A DNA stretch of 64,000 bases from Streptococcus orisratti DSM 15617 (GCF_000380105.1 NZ_KB904449.1:1-64000); one strand, 5' to 3'; positions 50,033 to 63,336 are shown, counted from the first letter of the stretch. The notes: generated from the sequence alone by a model not told the origin. Made by a program: numbers and translations.

Positions 50033-51223
50033 TTGAAAATCCTATTATATATTTTGACTTGCCTTTTGGCTTTTACTACTGTTTCAGTCGTTGCCGCAGA
50101 AGACAGCAGCGCCGCTAGTACTAAAGATATCATGCAGATTACCCGTGATGCAGGATACGATGTTTCTGACATTAACCGCCCAAAATCTTCAATTGTAGTT
50201 GATGGCAGCACTGGCAATATTCTCTGGGGAGATAACATTGACGAGGTTCGCGATCCCGCTAGCATGTCCAAAATGTTCACTCTCTATCTGCTTTTTGAAG
50301 AGATGGCTAAAGGAAAAATCACACTTGATACCACAATTACAGCCACTGAAACCGATCAAGCAATCAGTCGAATCTACGAAATTTCTAACAATAATATCGT
50401 AGCGGGCGTTGCCTATCCTATCCGTGATCTTATCACCATGACCATTGTCCCTTCATCTAATGCAGCAACAATCATGATTGCGAACTACCTTTCTAATAAT
50501 AACGCGTCAGATTTTATTGATACTATCAACAAAACCGCTAAATCACTTGGTATGACTAACACCTATTTCAGCAATGCCAGCGGAGCTGTTGCCGAAGCTT
50601 TCCAGGGTTACTATAACCCTGAACGCTATGATTTAAGTGCAACAAATAAAACTACTGCACGTGATCTAGGTATTCTCATTTACAATTTTATGCAAAAATA
50701 TCCTAATATTGTTAATTTTGCAAATCAATCTGAAGTAAGCGTTATGGTAGGAACTCCTTATGAAGAAACTTTCCATTCTTACAACCATTCTCTTCCTGGG
50801 GGCGCCTACCCTCTTGAAGGAGTAGATGGTCTAAAAACTGGTTCAAGTCCAAGCGCAGCCTTTAACAGTATCGTAACAGCCAAAAGAGGAGACACTCGCT
50901 TGATTTCTGTTGTCATGGGAGTTGGAGATTGGTCTGACCAAAACGGTGAATACTATCGCCACCCCTTTGTTAATGCCCTGTTAGAAAAAGGTTTCGCTGA
51001 TGTTCAGGAAATAAACAAATCGTCACAGGAAGATAGTAAAGTCGAAACCGTTGCTCCTCGCTCTACCACAAAGACTGTAAAAAAGACTGAGAAGAAGACT
51101 TTTTTTGAAACTGTTGAGACTTTTATTAGTCCGCATAGCCATTTACTTATTGGTCTTATCGGCTTCCTAATTGCTCTGCTATTTATCCTACTGCTGATTA
51201 CCTTTAGACAATCACGATCATAG
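50033..51223 (+). CDS. D-alanyl-D-alanine carboxypeptidase, copy 3, TTG start
   Basis: A 396-residue S11 peptidase, more distant from copies 1 and 2. It starts with TTG at 50033 behind GAGG. Signal peptide residues 1-22; motifs S77-M-S-K80, S141-S-N143 and K268-T-G270 are intact. Unlike copies 1 and 2, the C-terminus has a lysine-rich linker (SSQEDSKVETVAP through VKKTEKKTFF) and a true transmembrane helix (about 368-391) ending in TFRQSRS, i.e. a DacC/YrrR-like membrane-anchored form. Substrate preference is assumed to be peptidoglycan pentapeptide. Confidence 0.92.
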   Translation: MKILLYILTCLLAFTTVSVVAAEDSSAASTKDIMQITRDAGYDVSDINRPKSSIVVDGSTGNILWGDNIDEVRDPASMSKMFTLYLLFEEMAKGKITLDTTITATETDQAISRIYEISNNNIVAGVAYPIRDLITMTIVPSSNAATIMIANYLSNNNASDFIDTINKTAKSLGMTNTYFSNASGAVAEAFQGYYNPERYDLSATNKTTARDLGILIYNFMQKYPNIVNFANQSEVSVMVGTPYEETFHSYNHSLPGGAYPLEGVDGLKTGSSPSAAFNSIVTAKRGDTRLISVVMGVGDWSDQNGEYYRHPFVNALLEKGFADVQEINKSSQEDSKVETVAPRSTTKTVKKTEKKTFFETVETFISPHSHLLIGLIGFLIALLFILLLITFRQSRS

Positions 51224-51402
51224 AATCTTTTAGTTGAGCTTTTATAACTTTATGCAATAATCCAGCACTGCCTGCAAATCGTTGGAACATGCGGAAATAA
51301 AAACCATTACTTTTGTGACAAGCTAGTAAGATAACTCACTATGAGGTGTATTCATTTATAAGCTTTGTTTTAGCATAAAGTCTTCTGATTTTCTTCAAAA
51401 CA

Positions 51403-51430
51403 AAAATGAGTTGTTTTTTCAACTCATTTT
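51403..51430 (+). terminator. Terminator hairpin downstream of dacA3
   Basis: Arms AAAATGAGTTG and CAACTCATTTT with a T-rich loop, 180 nt past the dacA3 stop codon. The remaining bases 51224-51402 hold no gene. Confidence 0.65.
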
Positions 51431-51658
51431 ATTTATACTTAAACGTCTTAGAGTAGGCAAGAAAACCAAGGTAAGTTTGACCCCCCTCTAAGACAAGTAC
51501 TTCATTTAAAGTATTACCCTTAAATTTGCTTGCAGAAAGGCAGCTTTTTTAGTGTAGGCATTCAGTTTAGCTTTTGCAGTTCGTTAGACGGAAAACTCCG
51601 CTTACAGCTGCATAGCACCTAAGAACAAACTAAACTGAAAAACTATTTTTCAACGATA
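51431..51658. other. Spacer downstream of sufB
   Basis: No gene. It contains stretches similar in style to the intergenic repeats elsewhere (AACTAAACTGAAAAACTAT near 51635). It lies between converging transcription of dacA3 and sufB; no clear sufB terminator beyond the bidirectional hairpin at 51403-51430. Confidence 0.4.
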
Positions 51659-53074
51659 TTAGCCGACAGAGCCTTCCATTTCGTAGCTAATTAGACGATT
51701 AAGCTCAACGGCGTATTCCATTGGTAGTTCTTTGGTAAATGGCTCCACAAATCCCATAACAATCATTTCTGTCGCTTCAGATTCAGACAACCCACGACTC
51801 ATGAGGTAGTAAAGCTGTTCTTCTGAGATTTTTGAAACTTTAGCCTCATGCTCCAATGCTACTTGCGAATTGTGGATTTCATTGAATGGAATGGTGTCAG
51901 AGGCCGATAAGTCGTCCATGATGATAGTATCACATTCAATGTGGCTGACTGATTTAGTTGAGTCTTTATTAAAAGTAACCTGACCACGATAATCAACTTT
52001 GCCACCACCCTTGGCAATTGACTTGGAAACAATAGATGAAGAGGTGCGTGGTGCATTGTGAATCATCTTAGCGCCTGTATCTTGGTGTTGACCTTTGTTG
52101 GCAAATGCGATAGACAGCATTGTTCCACGCGCTCCTTCACCATCTAGGTAAACTGATGGGTATTTCATGGTTGTCTTGGCACCAAGATTACCATCAATCC
52201 ATTCGACAGTAGCGTCTTTCATCGCCTTGGCACGTTTGGTTACCAAGTTATAAACATTGTCCGACCAGTTTTGGATTGTTGAATAGCGCATATACGCCCC
52301 ATCCAAGGCAAAAATTTCAACAATGGCCGCATGTAGGCTAGCAGTGGAATAAGTCGGAGCTGTACATCCTTCTACATAGTGAACACTCGCTCCTTCATCA
52401 ACGATAATAAGAGTACGCTCAAACTGACCTGTGCCTTCATTATTGATACGGAAGTAAGTTTGCAGTGGAATATCTACTTTTACACCTTTTGGTACATAAA
52501 TAAAAGTTCCACCAGACCAGAAAGCAGAGTTTAACGCAGCCAACTTGTTATCAGTTGGAGGTACTAATTTGGCGAAGTATTTTTTAAAAAGCTCAGGATA
52601 TTCTTTGAGAGCAGAGTCGGTATCAGTAAAGATAATACCTAATTTATCATACTCTTCTTTCATATTATGGTAGACCACTTCAGATTCATACTGAGCCGAA
52701 GCACCCGCCAAAAAGGCACGTTCAGCTTCTGGAATACCAATTTTTTCAAAGGTATCTTTAATCTTTTCAGGTACATCATCCCAAGAGCGAGCAGGTTTAT
52801 CGGTCGGTTTTTGATAATAAATAATATCATCAAAATTAATATCGGACAAGTCTGCTCCCCAAGTTTGCATAGGCATTTTGTTGAAGGTTTCTAGAGATTT
52901 CAATCGAAACTCTAACATCCATTCAGGTTCACCTTTTATTCGTGACATTTCACGAACTGCAGCTTCTGTTGGTCCCTTTCCTGTACTTGCGATAGGTTTC
53001 ACATCATCATGGAAACCAAATTTATAATCACCGAGGTCAATCGGTTTCGGTTCTACTTTTTCGTTTTCTGACAT
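51659..53074 (-). CDS. sufB: Fe-S cluster scaffold protein SufB
   Basis: A 471-residue SufB, the scaffold on which Fe-S clusters are built by Suf[66 protein letters not shown] and [31 protein letters not shown] segments are characteristic; a conserved Cys lies in SHIECDT. AAAGGGCTGC precedes the ATG. It is the last gene of sufCDSUB, after an unusually long 205-nt gap from sufU that contains small inverted repeats but no gene. Confidence 0.96.
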   Translation of the reverse strand: MSENEKVEPKPIDLGDYKFGFHDDVKPIASTGKGPTEAAVREMSRIKGEPEWMLEFRLKSLETFNKMPMQTWGADLSDINFDDIIYYQKPTDKPARSWDDVPEKIKDTFEKIGIPEAERAFLAGASAQYESEVVYHNMKEEYDKLGIIFTDTDSALKEYPELFKKYFAKLVPPTDNKLAALNSAFWSGGTFIYVPKGVKVDIPLQTYFRINNEGTGQFERTLIIVDEGASVHYVEGCTAPTYSTASLHAAIVEIFALDGAYMRYSTIQNWSDNVYNLVTKRAKAMKDATVEWIDGNLGAKTTMKYPSVYLDGEGARGTMLSIAFANKGQHQDTGAKMIHNAPRTSSSIVSKSIAKGGGKVDYRGQVTFNKDSTKSVSHIECDTIIMDDLSASDTIPFNEIHNSQVALEHEAKVSKISEEQLYYLMSRGLSESEATEMIVMGFVEPFTKELPMEYAVELNRLISYEMEGSVG

Positions 53075-53279
53075 AGCAGCCCTTTCCTATTTTTTCTTGA
53101 CGTTCAATAACTTTTTATCAAAAACTAAACGACAGTGATACAGATAGACTTGAAATTCATCATATCAAGTCAACATATCTGAAATTGATTCTCAAATGAG
53201 TGGTAAACGGTACTAGCTATCTAACGCTGTCTGACAGCTTACTGTCCTAGTTCTTTATTAGTGAAGAGACAACTTTTCC

Positions 53280-56203
<2,924 letters not shown>

Positions 56204-56239
56204 CTTTTGTACCTCTTTTCATTTGTTAGAAGTGACAAA

Positions 56240-57010
56240 TCAGACTTCTTCATTGTACTCAAGACCGAGTTCTTCGGCTAATTGGGCATAACCTTCTTTT
56301 TCAAGGCGAGCAGCAAGTTCAGCTCCACCTGAAAGAACCACACGACCGTCCATCATGATGTGAACCACATCTGGTGTGATGTAGTTGAGGAGGCGTTGGT
56401 AGTGAGTGATAATCATAGCTCCAAAACCTTCGCCGCGCATAGCGTTAACTCCTTTTGAAACAACTTTGAGGGCATCGATGTCAAGACCTGAGTCAATTTC
56501 ATCAAGAAGAGCAAACTTAGGTTCAAGCATGAGGAGTTGAAGAATTTCATTACGTTTTTTCTCACCACCTGAGAAACCTTCATTAAGGTAGCGCTCTGCC
56601 ATTTCTTCTTTCATACCTAAAAGTTCCATTTTTTCATCCAATTTTGTGATGAAATCCATGACTGAGATTTTGTCATCATCCTCTTTGCCAGCATTCATAG
56701 CTGCACGGATAAATTCGGCATTGGTAATCCCCGGAATTTCTGATGGGTATTGCATCGCTAAGAAAAGTCCCAAACGTGCACGCTCATCAACTTCCAATTC
56801 CAAAATATTTTCTCCATCAAAAAGGATCTCACCTTCTGTAACTTCGTAGTTTGGATTGCCCATGATAGCTGCTGAGAGGGTTGACTTCCCTGTTCCATTT
56901 GGTCCCATAATAGCTGCAATTTCACCTGTTTTAAGGGTTAGATTAACACCTTTGAGAATTTCCTTATCCTCAATCGAAACGTGAAGGTTTTTTATTTCAA
57001 GTACAGACAT
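56240..57010 (-). CDS. sufC: Fe-S cluster assembly ATPase SufC
   Basis: A 256-residue ABC-type ATPase of the SufBCD complex. Walker A GPNGTGKSTLS, signature FSGGEKKRNEILQ, Walker B FALLDEIDSGLDIDAL and H-loop IITHYQRLLNYI are intact; the DEIDSGLD form is specific to SufC. AAGGAGTGGACT precedes the ATG. First gene of sufCDSUB. Confidence 0.97.
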   Translation of the reverse strand: MSVLEIKNLHVSIEDKEILKGVNLTLKTGEIAAIMGPNGTGKSTLSAAIMGNPNYEVTEGEILFDGENILELEVDERARLGLFLAMQYPSEIPGITNAEFIRAAMNAGKEDDDKISVMDFITKLDEKMELLGMKEEMAERYLNEGFSGGEKKRNEILQLLMLEPKFALLDEIDSGLDIDALKVVSKGVNAMRGEGFGAMIITHYQRLLNYITPDVVHIMMDGRVVLSGGAELAARLEKEGYAQLAEELGLEYNEEV

Positions 57011-57088
57011 AGTCCACTCCTTAATCTATCAGACTAGAGCATTGCTCTGATAATCTATTATATTATTTTATAGAATATTATAACAAAA

Positions 57089-57106
57089 AAAGCCTAGAAT
57101 GGCTTT
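57089..57106 (-). terminator. Terminator of rgpG
   Basis: Short hairpin AAAGCC/GGCTTT with loop of six, followed on the minus strand by a T-run (TTTTTTTG); 12 nt after the rgpG stop codon. Confidence 0.8.
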
Positions 57107-57117
57107 CTTCGTGTTTA

Positions 57118-58278
57118 TCATTTTTTCTTTCTTTGTTGCCATTTTAAGAGACTAGCTTGACGGTAATCGCTATTTCCGATGAATTTTAGAACGTTAAAAA
57201 GCGGTGTCCGTCCTTTTCCCAAAATTTCTATACCTTCAATCAGAATTTCAATACCAAATAAAAGTCCGACTATGAGCAGAAGTCCACCAATACGGCTAGA
57301 GAGGTTGAGTAAAAGCGATGTCAAAGAAAAGAGCATGGCAATTCCGTAAACAACCAAAACTGCTCCACGATGGGTAAAGCCCATGGCTAGCAGACGGTGA
57401 TGCAGGTGCATTTTGTCAGGTTCATAAAATTTCTTCCCCGACAAGGTTCTGCGAATAATGGCTACAAACGTATCAACAATAGGAACTCCCAATATGATAA
57501 CGGGTGTCACAACTGCTACAGCAGTGGCATTTTTTAATCCTTGAAGTGATAAAACAGAAATTAAAAAGCCTATCAAAAGTGCCCCAGTATCTCCTAAATA
57601 GATAATGGCTGGATTATAATTATATGGGAAAAATCCCACAATAGAGGCTATAAGAACAAATATTGTCAAGGTCAAAAATTGATTAGTGCTTGGTAAAAAG
57701 AACTGTGAGACAATTCCCATTGTTAAAAGGCTAATAATAGCAACACCACTCACTAAACCATCAAGCCCGTCCATCAAATTGACAGCATTAGTAATTCCTA
57801 CAATCCATAAAATAGTAAAAATAAAGGTAAATAGAGGTGTAAAATGAATTAGAGGACCTCCAAAAGGAATTTTAAAACTGTCAAAATGAAAATCGGTAAA
57901 AGCCCAAATTACCAGAGCTCCTGCAATTATCCCTATCAATTTTATCTTGGGAGAAAGCTCCTTAATGTCATCAATTAGTCCCGTCACAGCAATAATAACC
58001 GCTCCTACTACAATCGGCAGAATGAAGTCAAAGTAGGTCTGTCCAAAGACATTCTTTTCAGTTACAAATGGCATAGCAAACAGTGTACTAATCAAAAAAG
58101 AAATCAGAATAGCAAGTCCACCTGCGCTTGGCATAGGAACCTTATTGATACGTCTCGCATTCGGATTATCAACAGCTCCAATACGAAAGGATAAAAATCG
58201 AACAAGTGGAGTTAAGATAAGAGATATCAAAAATGCACCGATTAAGACCATTATGTATTCAATCGTAAATGAGTTCAT
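57118..58278 (-). CDS. rgpG: Undecaprenyl-phosphate GlcNAc-1-phosphate transferase (RgpG/WecA/TagO type)
   Basis: A 386-residue integral membrane enzyme of the MraY/WecA family with about 11 transmembrane segments. It would start rhamnose-polysaccharide or teichoic-acid synthesis by placing a GlcNAc-phosphate on undecaprenyl phosphate. Catalytic landmarks: GLIDDIKEL, NAVNLMDGLDGLVSG, IYLGDTGALLIGF and the HLHHRLL motif. The start at 58278 (MNSFTIEYIMV) lies 1 nt after the mecA stop; a start 5 codons earlier would overlap mecA. The mecA-rgpG-suf order is a streptococcal hallmark and supports the RgpG name. Confidence 0.92.
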   Translation of the reverse strand: MNSFTIEYIMVLIGAFLISLILTPLVRFLSFRIGAVDNPNARRINKVPMPSAGGLAILISFLISTLFAMPFVTEKNVFGQTYFDFILPIVVGAVIIAVTGLIDDIKELSPKIKLIGIIAGALVIWAFTDFHFDSFKIPFGGPLIHFTPLFTFIFTILWIVGITNAVNLMDGLDGLVSGVAIISLLTMGIVSQFFLPSTNQFLTLTIFVLIASIVGFFPYNYNPAIIYLGDTGALLIGFLISVLSLQGLKNATAVAVVTPVIILGVPIVDTFVAIIRRTLSGKKFYEPDKMHLHHRLLAMGFTHRGAVLVVYGIAMLFSLTSLLLNLSSRIGGLLLIVGLLFGIEILIEGIEILGKGRTPLFNVLKFIGNSDYRQASLLKWQQRKKK

Positions 58279-58279
58279 A

Positions 58280-59029
58280 TCACACCAATTCAATTAAACG
58301 TAAATTTTCAACAGCATTCTCTAGTAGGAGTTGTACACCATGTTCTTGTAAATAGGCACGTGTCTTCGTTCCAGGAGCGGCGTGCTCCAATAGACGAGCG
58401 TACATCACATTGGCATAATAACTCGGTTTGTCAATCAAACTAAGCAAAATAGTCATATGGTAACGATCTGCTTGCTTATAAAGTTCAGAAGCCTCTACTT
58501 CAAAATCAATAGCCTTTGAAAAGGAGATAACATCCTCCAAGTTTGCAAAATCCAAGACGTAATGAACATACTCTGTAGGGTTGATTTCCTCTTCTTCAGA
58601 CAACTGTTCATCTGCCTGAGTTTCACTGATAGCCGCTTCCACCATTTCTTCAATTTTTTCAAGCTTTTCATGCGCCTCAGTGTCACCCTTGGAGCGCATA
58701 GATTGCTCTAAAGTCTTGAAAAAATCTTCCGGAGACATGTTGGAAACATCCCCAAACTCAGACAAATCTTCAAAATTCAAATCCTTATTCAGTTCAGACT
58801 TGGTCACAAAGACATCAATGCGATCCTTGCGTGGTGTAACTCGAAAGCTCAACATACCGCTATTTTTAAAATTGTCAGGGAGATCAAGTTCATCCATTAC
58901 TGCATAGAAAAATTCCTCAGTCTTCTCCTGTGGTAACAAGAAATCTTTAAGCTCCATACCATGTTCTTCCAAGTCTTCCATACTAATCGTAATCTTCAGC
59001 GTTGTTTCGCTAATTTGTTTCATTTCCAT
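58280..59029 (-). CDS. mecA: Adaptor protein MecA
   Basis: A 249-residue MecA, adaptor that delivers substrates such as ComX/ComW-type regulators to ClpCP protease. N-terminal substrate-binding domain ([20 protein letters not shown] through [17 protein letters not shown], residues 1-80), Glu-rich linker (about 110-150) and C-terminal ClpC-binding domain ([22 protein letters not shown] through the end). It overlaps no gene; rgpG follows 1 nt later. The promoter (59096-59068) is intact although an IS200-type element has landed about 20 bp upstream of it. Confidence 0.95.
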   Translation of the reverse strand: MEMKQISETTLKITISMEDLEEHGMELKDFLLPQEKTEEFFYAVMDELDLPDNFKNSGMLSFRVTPRKDRIDVFVTKSELNKDLNFEDLSEFGDVSNMSPEDFFKTLEQSMRSKGDTEAHEKLEKIEEMVEAAISETQADEQLSEEEEINPTEYVHYVLDFANLEDVISFSKAIDFEVEASELYKQADRYHMTILLSLIDKPSYYANVMYARLLEHAAPGTKTRAYLQEHGVQLLLENAVENLRLIELV

Positions 59030-59067
59030 ATTTATTTACCTCTTTACCTCGCACGCGTAGTCATTCC

Positions 59068-59096
59068 ATTATACAAGAAATGTACTTTTTTTTCAA
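59068..59096 (-). promoter_or_regulatory. Promoter of mecA
   Basis: Minus strand: -35 TTGAAA (59096-59091), 17-bp spacer, -10 TATAAT (59073-59068). The leader is about 30 nt and holds AGAGGT as ribosome-binding site. Confidence 0.8.
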
Positions 59097-59106
59097 TTTT
59101 TTAAAG

Positions 59107-59857
59107 CAATGAATCAAAACCACCCGTGAGAACGGGTGGTTTGCTCTTCGGCTGAAAGCCTCTGCTACCGGCCGAGGCCTAAAGGCCTACCGAATGGTTT
59201 CCCTTCAGCACCACCTTTGCTAGCTGACCCGACTAGCGGGTCTCTTTAAGACTACTTTCTTTTATTCTTCTCACCTGTAAACGGATCATATTCCTCGAAA
59301 AGACTGAGCTGATCTGCTATCACGTCTTCTTGTAATTGATTACGAATATATTCTTCAATTCGCTTCTGATTTCGCCCAACCGTATCAACATAAAACCCTC
59401 GACACCAAAATTTGCGATTCCCATATTTATACTTTAAATTAGCGTGTCGGTCAAATATCATTAAGCTACTTTTACCCTTTAAATATCCCATAAATGAGGA
59501 AATACTTAGCTTCGGTGGTATACTCACCAACATGTGAATGTGATCTGGGCATGCTTCTGCTTCATGAATTTCAACACCTTTTCTTTCACATAATAACCGT
59601 AAGATTTGACCAATACTTGCTTTGTATTTCCCATAGATTATCTGACGTCTATATTTTGGGGCGAAAACAATATGATACTTACAATTCCATGTAGTATATG
59701 CTAAACTATTATTATCCTGTCTCATCAGGGGTCCTCCTTTTGTATATTAGTTAGTGGTCGGGAAACCTTATCTAATATAACACTTTAGGGGGACTTTTTG
59801 ATACATCGCTAAAAGCTTTTCGGAACCACTAGCACAGCTAGTGGTTTTCGTGAGACA
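59107..59857 (-). mobile_element. IS200-type (IS200/IS605 family) insertion element
   Basis: A roughly 0.75-kb element with a single HUH transposase gene and hairpins near both ends instead of inverted repeats: right-end hairpin AAACCACCCGT/ACGGGTGGTTT with GAGA loop (59117-59142) and left-end hairpin AACCACTAGC/GCTAGTGGTT (59824-59846). Such subterminal hairpins are recognised by TnpA. No TnpB gene is present. Exact ends are uncertain because the family makes no target duplication. Between tnpA and the right-end hairpin lies a GC-richer, structured segment of about 110 nt. Confidence 0.85.
59252..59725 (-). CDS. tnpA: IS200-family transposase TnpA
   Basis: A 157-residue Y1 HUH transposase. 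HUH motif H62-I-H64 (CPDHIHMLVSIP) and catalytic Tyr126 (KRIEEYIRNQ) are both present, and NCKYHIVFAPKYRRQ is the usual opening, so the enzyme looks intact. It works as a dimer on single-stranded DNA. AGGAGGACCCCTG precedes the ATG. The flanking hairpins at 59117-59142 and 59824-59846 are the expected substrates. Confidence 0.95.
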   Translation of the reverse strand: MRQDNNSLAYTTWNCKYHIVFAPKYRRQIIYGKYKASIGQILRLLCERKGVEIHEAEACPDHIHMLVSIPPKLSISSFMGYLKGKSSLMIFDRHANLKYKYGNRKFWCRGFYVDTVGRNQKRIEEYIRNQLQEDVIADQLSLFEEYDPFTGEKNKRK

Positions 59858-59863
59858 AAAAAA

Positions 59864-59906
59864 GAGATAGTTTTTATGACATTCTATCAATCATAAAAAC
59901 TATCTC
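59864..59906 (-). terminator. Terminator of uppP
   Basis: Perfect 16-bp stem (59864-59879 with 59891-59906) followed by TTTTTTTG on the minus strand, immediately outside the IS element's left end. Confidence 0.92.
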
Positions 59907-59919
59907 CGCTCATATTTGT

Positions 59920-60759
59920 CTAAAAAATCCAAGTAATGAAAGCGTAAACCAAAAGAATCGTTCCGAGAACAATGCGATATTTCCCGAAGATGGTAAAGTC
60001 ATGTTTCTTGACATAATCCGTTAAGAACTTAATAGAGTAAAGACTGACCACAAAGGCTGTTACGCTTGCTACAAGTAAAATCAATACTTGTCCAAAATTA
60101 AGCACATTACCATCTAAAAAGAATTTTACAGCTTTAAGACCGCTATACCCAAACATGGTTGGAATCGCCAAGAAGAAGGTAAAATCTGCCGCAACTGAAC
60201 GACTGGTTCCAACAATAATGGCTCCCAAAATGGTTGCGCCTGAACGACTAGTACCTGGAATAATAGCTAATACTTGAAAAAGACCGATGAGAAAAGCTGT
60301 CTTGTAGGACATTTTTGCTAAACTAGTCACCGCAGGTTCAACAGTCGCATTCTGTTTCTCAATCCATATGAAAGCAATCCCGTAAACAATTAATGCGATT
60401 GCAATTGGTACCATAAAATTAAAGTGAGCTTCAAACCAATCATCAAAAGGCAATGCAATAATAATCGATGGGATACATGCAATAGCAACCTTAAGCCAAA
60501 GTTGCCAAGTTAAACGTACCTCACGTGCCGATTTTCCCGGTTGAAAAGGATTAAGACGCTCAAAGTAAATCACGATAACCGCCAAAATCGCTCCTAACTG
60601 GATAATAATATTGAACATATCAATAAAATCCTTAGATTGATTGAGTTTCATGAACTCTTGAACTAAGATTAAATGCCCCGTACTAGAGACAGGCAGCCAT
60701 TCCGTAACACCCTCAATAATCCCCAAAAAAAGAGCCTTGAGCAATTCAATAATTAACAT
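59920..60759 (-). CDS. uppP: Undecaprenyl-diphosphatase UppP (BacA)
   Basis: A 279-residue membrane phosphatase that recycles undecaprenyl pyrophosphate to the lipid carrier and raises bacitracin tolerance. Both catalytic signatures are seen: [20 protein letters not shown] near the N-terminus and [12 protein letters not shown] in the middle. About eight transmembrane segments. GAGGAGATACT precedes the ATG. Single-gene unit with a strong terminator. Confidence 0.96.
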   Translation of the reverse strand: MLIIELLKALFLGIIEGVTEWLPVSSTGHLILVQEFMKLNQSKDFIDMFNIIIQLGAILAVIVIYFERLNPFQPGKSAREVRLTWQLWLKVAIACIPSIIIALPFDDWFEAHFNFMVPIAIALIVYGIAFIWIEKQNATVEPAVTSLAKMSYKTAFLIGLFQVLAIIPGTSRSGATILGAIIVGTSRSVAADFTFFLAIPTMFGYSGLKAVKFFLDGNVLNFGQVLILLVASVTAFVVSLYSIKFLTDYVKKHDFTIFGKYRIVLGTILLVYAFITWIF

Positions 60760-60909
60760 AGTATCTCCTCAATATGTATTCGTTCTAATTATACCAAATT
60801 TTAAGAAAAATAGCTGAGCTCCTTGGTACTTTTTATCCTATCACGACCATTTTGATTTAATCAAATTTTACTTACTGTATAAATATTCTATATTATAAGG
60901 CCACTTGTA

Positions 60910-60938
60910 TTGAAATCAAGACTTTTTTCCTGTAAAAT
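60910..60938 (+). promoter_or_regulatory. Promoter of the amino-acid ABC transporter operon
   Basis: -35 TTGAAA (60910-60915), 17-bp spacer, -10 TAAAAT (60933-60938); ribosome-binding site AGGAGA at 60958-60963. Confidence 0.7.
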
Positions 60939-60968
60939 GTAAACATATAATTTAGACAGGAGACTTTA

Positions 60969-62534
60969 ATGAAAAAATTTATCTTAAGTCTATTCGCTGC
61001 TATTCTCATGACCTTTACAGGTATTACAGTTCAAGCAGATGAATACCTTCGTGTCGGTATGGAAGCAGCTTATGCTCCCTTTAACTGGACACAAGACGAC
61101 GATTCTAATGGAGCTGTTCCCATTGAGGGAACTAACCAATACGCCAATGGTTACGATGTACAAATCGCTCAACAAGTGGCTAAATCAATGGGTAAGAAAT
61201 TATTGGTTGTCAAAACCTCATGGACTGGTCTGATTCCAGCCTTGACTTCTGGCAAGATTGACATGATTGCTGCTGGAATGAGTCCAACTGAAGAACGTAA
61301 AAAGGAAATCTCATTTTCTAATAGTTACTACACTAGCGAGCCCGTCTTAGTGGTTGTCAAAGATGGCAAGTACGCTAACGCCAAATCAATCAAGGATTTC
61401 AAGGGAGCCAAGGTTACCGCTCAACAAGGTGTCTGGCATGTCAATCTCTTACCACAGCTGGTCGGAGCTAATGCTCAAACACCAATGGGCGACTTCTCAC
61501 AAATGCGTCAAGCCCTCGCATCTGGTGTCATTGATGCTTACATTTCTGAACGTCCTGAGGCCATGACAGCTGAGCAAGCCAATAAGAAATTCAAAATGGT
61601 CACCCTCAAAAAGGGATTCACCGTCTCTGAATCAGATGCTGCTATCGCTGTTGGTCTGCGCAAAGATGACTCAGCCACTCTCGCCAAGGTCAACGATGTC
61701 CTTGCTACTATTTCAGAATCTGGCCGTATCAGGCTCATGGACGATATGATTAAGAAGCAACCAGCTGACACTAGTTCCAAGGAAGAAAACAAACAAAATT
61801 TCTTCCAACAAATATGGTCTATCCTCAAGAAAAATGGCAACCAATTTCTACGTGGAACAGGTGTTACCCTCTTAATTTCAATCATCGGCACCATTGTCGG
61901 AACACTTATCGGTCTTTTAATTGGTGTTTACCGTACCGCTCCCAAAGCTACCAATAAAGCGCTAGCTATTCTACAAAAAGTATTTGGTTGGCTCCTTAAC
62001 GTTTATATTGAAGTCTTCCGCGGAACCCCAATGATTGTACAAGCTATGGTTATTTACTATGGGACTGCCCAAGCCTTTGGGATTTCACTCGACCGTACGC
62101 TTGCTGCTATTTTCATCGTGTCTATCAATACTGGTGCCTACATGAGTGAGATTGTTCGTGGTGGTATTTTCGCCGTTGATAAAGGACAATTTGAAGCTGC
62201 AACAGCTCTTGGTTTCAGTCATGGACAAACCATGCGTAAAATTGTTCTGCCACAAGTTATCCGTAACATTCTTCCAGCTACAGGTAATGAGTTTGTCATT
62301 AACATCAAAGATACCTCTGTGCTGAATGTGATTTCCGTTGTAGAGCTTTACTTCTCAGGTAATACCGTAGCAACACAAACTTATCAATATTTCCAAACTT
62401 TCACCATTATCGCAGTCATCTACTTCGTGCTCACCTTTACCGTGACACGTATCCTCCGTTATATTGAAAAGCGTTTTGATGCTGATACTTATACAACTGG
62501 GGCTAACCAAATTCAAACTAAGGTGGTGAAATAA
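60969..62534 (+). CDS. Amino-acid ABC transporter, fused binding protein and permease
   Basis: A 521-residue GlnP-type fusion. Signal peptide (about 1-23, ending TVQA), extracellular SBP_bac_3 domain (about 25-265; [55 protein letters not shown]), then a HisM/GlnP-type permease (about 295-505) with the EAA loop [24 protein letters not shown]. The specificity is probably glutamine or a similar polar amino acid, by family. A single binding domain is present, unlike the double-domain lactococcal GlnP. It overlaps the ATPase gene by 1 nt. Confidence 0.92.
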   Translation: MKKFILSLFAAILMTFTGITVQADEYLRVGMEAAYAPFNWTQDDDSNGAVPIEGTNQYANGYDVQIAQQVAKSMGKKLLVVKTSWTGLIPALTSGKIDMIAAGMSPTEERKKEISFSNSYYTSEPVLVVVKDGKYANAKSIKDFKGAKVTAQQGVWHVNLLPQLVGANAQTPMGDFSQMRQALASGVIDAYISERPEAMTAEQANKKFKMVTLKKGFTVSESDAAIAVGLRKDDSATLAKVNDVLATISESGRIRLMDDMIKKQPADTSSKEENKQNFFQQIWSILKKNGNQFLRGTGVTLLISIIGTIVGTLIGLLIGVYRTAPKATNKALAILQKVFGWLLNVYIEVFRGTPMIVQAMVIYYGTAQAFGISLDRTLAAIFIVSINTGAYMSEIVRGGIFAVDKGQFEAATALGFSHGQTMRKIVLPQVIRNILPATGNEFVINIKDTSVLNVISVVELYFSGNTVATQTYQYFQTFTIIAVIYFVLTFTVTRILRYIEKRFDADTYTTGANQIQTKVVK

Positions 62535-63274
62535 TGACACAGACAATTATAGAAATCAAACATTTAAAGAAATCTTTTGGGCAAAATGAAGTCCTTAGAG
62601 ACATTTCACTTGCTGTCAACAAAGGTGAAGTTATCTCTATCATTGGTTCATCAGGCTCGGGGAAATCAACTCTTCTGCGTTCCATCAATCTTTTAGAAAC
62701 ACCGACTGGCGGCGAAATTCTCTTTCATGGACAAAATGTTCTTAACAAAGGTTACAACTTAACCGAATATCGTGAAAAACTCGGTATGGTTTTTCAGTCC
62801 TTCAATCTCTTTGAAAACCTTAATGTTCTTGAAAATGCCATCGTAGCCCAAACAACGGTTCTCAAACGTTCTCGCACAGATGCGGAAGCTATTGCCAAAG
62901 AAAACCTTAATAAGGTTGGGATGACTGAGCAATACTGGCAGGCCAAGCCAAAACAACTGTCAGGTGGGCAAAAACAACGTGTGGCTATTGCACGCGCCCT
63001 GTCTGTTAATCCAGAAGCTATGCTTTTTGATGAACCTACCTCAGCTCTTGACCCAGAAATGGTCGGTGAGGTACTTAAAACTATGAAAGTTTTGGCAAAA
63101 TCAGGCCTCACCATGATCATTGTTACTCACGAAATGGAATTTGCCAAGGAAGTTTCTGACCGTGTCATTTTCATGGATCAAGGCGTTATTGCTGAAGAAG
63201 GCACACCACAACAAATTTTTGAAAATCCACAACAAGAACGTACCAAAGTATTCTTACAACGTTTCTTGAAATAG
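62534..63274 (+). CDS. Amino-acid ABC transporter ATP-binding protein (GlnQ type)
   Basis: A 246-residue ABC ATPase of the polar-amino-acid importer class. Walker [13 protein letters not shown]-loop [17 protein letters not shown], signature [15 protein letters not shown], Walker [16 protein letters not shown] and H-loop [12 protein letters not shown] are intact. The start ATG overlaps the TAA of the permease gene (AATAATG). Followed by a strong terminator. Confidence 0.95.
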   Translation: MTQTIIEIKHLKKSFGQNEVLRDISLAVNKGEVISIIGSSGSGKSTLLRSINLLETPTGGEILFHGQNVLNKGYNLTEYREKLGMVFQSFNLFENLNVLENAIVAQTTVLKRSRTDAEAIAKENLNKVGMTEQYWQAKPKQLSGGQKQRVAIARALSVNPEAMLFDEPTSALDPEMVGEVLKTMKVLAKSGLTMIIVTHEMEFAKEVSDRVIFMDQGVIAEEGTPQQIFENPQQERTKVFLQRFLK

Positions 63275-63288
63275 AAAATCAGAGTAAG

Positions 63289-63336
63289 GACTAGAAAGTT
63301 TGCTTAATTTGCAAAACTTCTAGTCTTCTTTTTTTC
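63289..63336 (+). terminator. Terminator of the amino-acid ABC operon
   Basis: Arms GACTAGAAAGTT and AAACTTCTAGTC with inner TGC/GCA pairing (63289-63325), then TTCTTTTTTT. Confidence 0.9.

Noticed and set aside
53075..53279. A small gene between sufU and sufB
   Set aside because: No open frame with a start signal; only small inverted repeats (around CTGTCAGACAG) are present.
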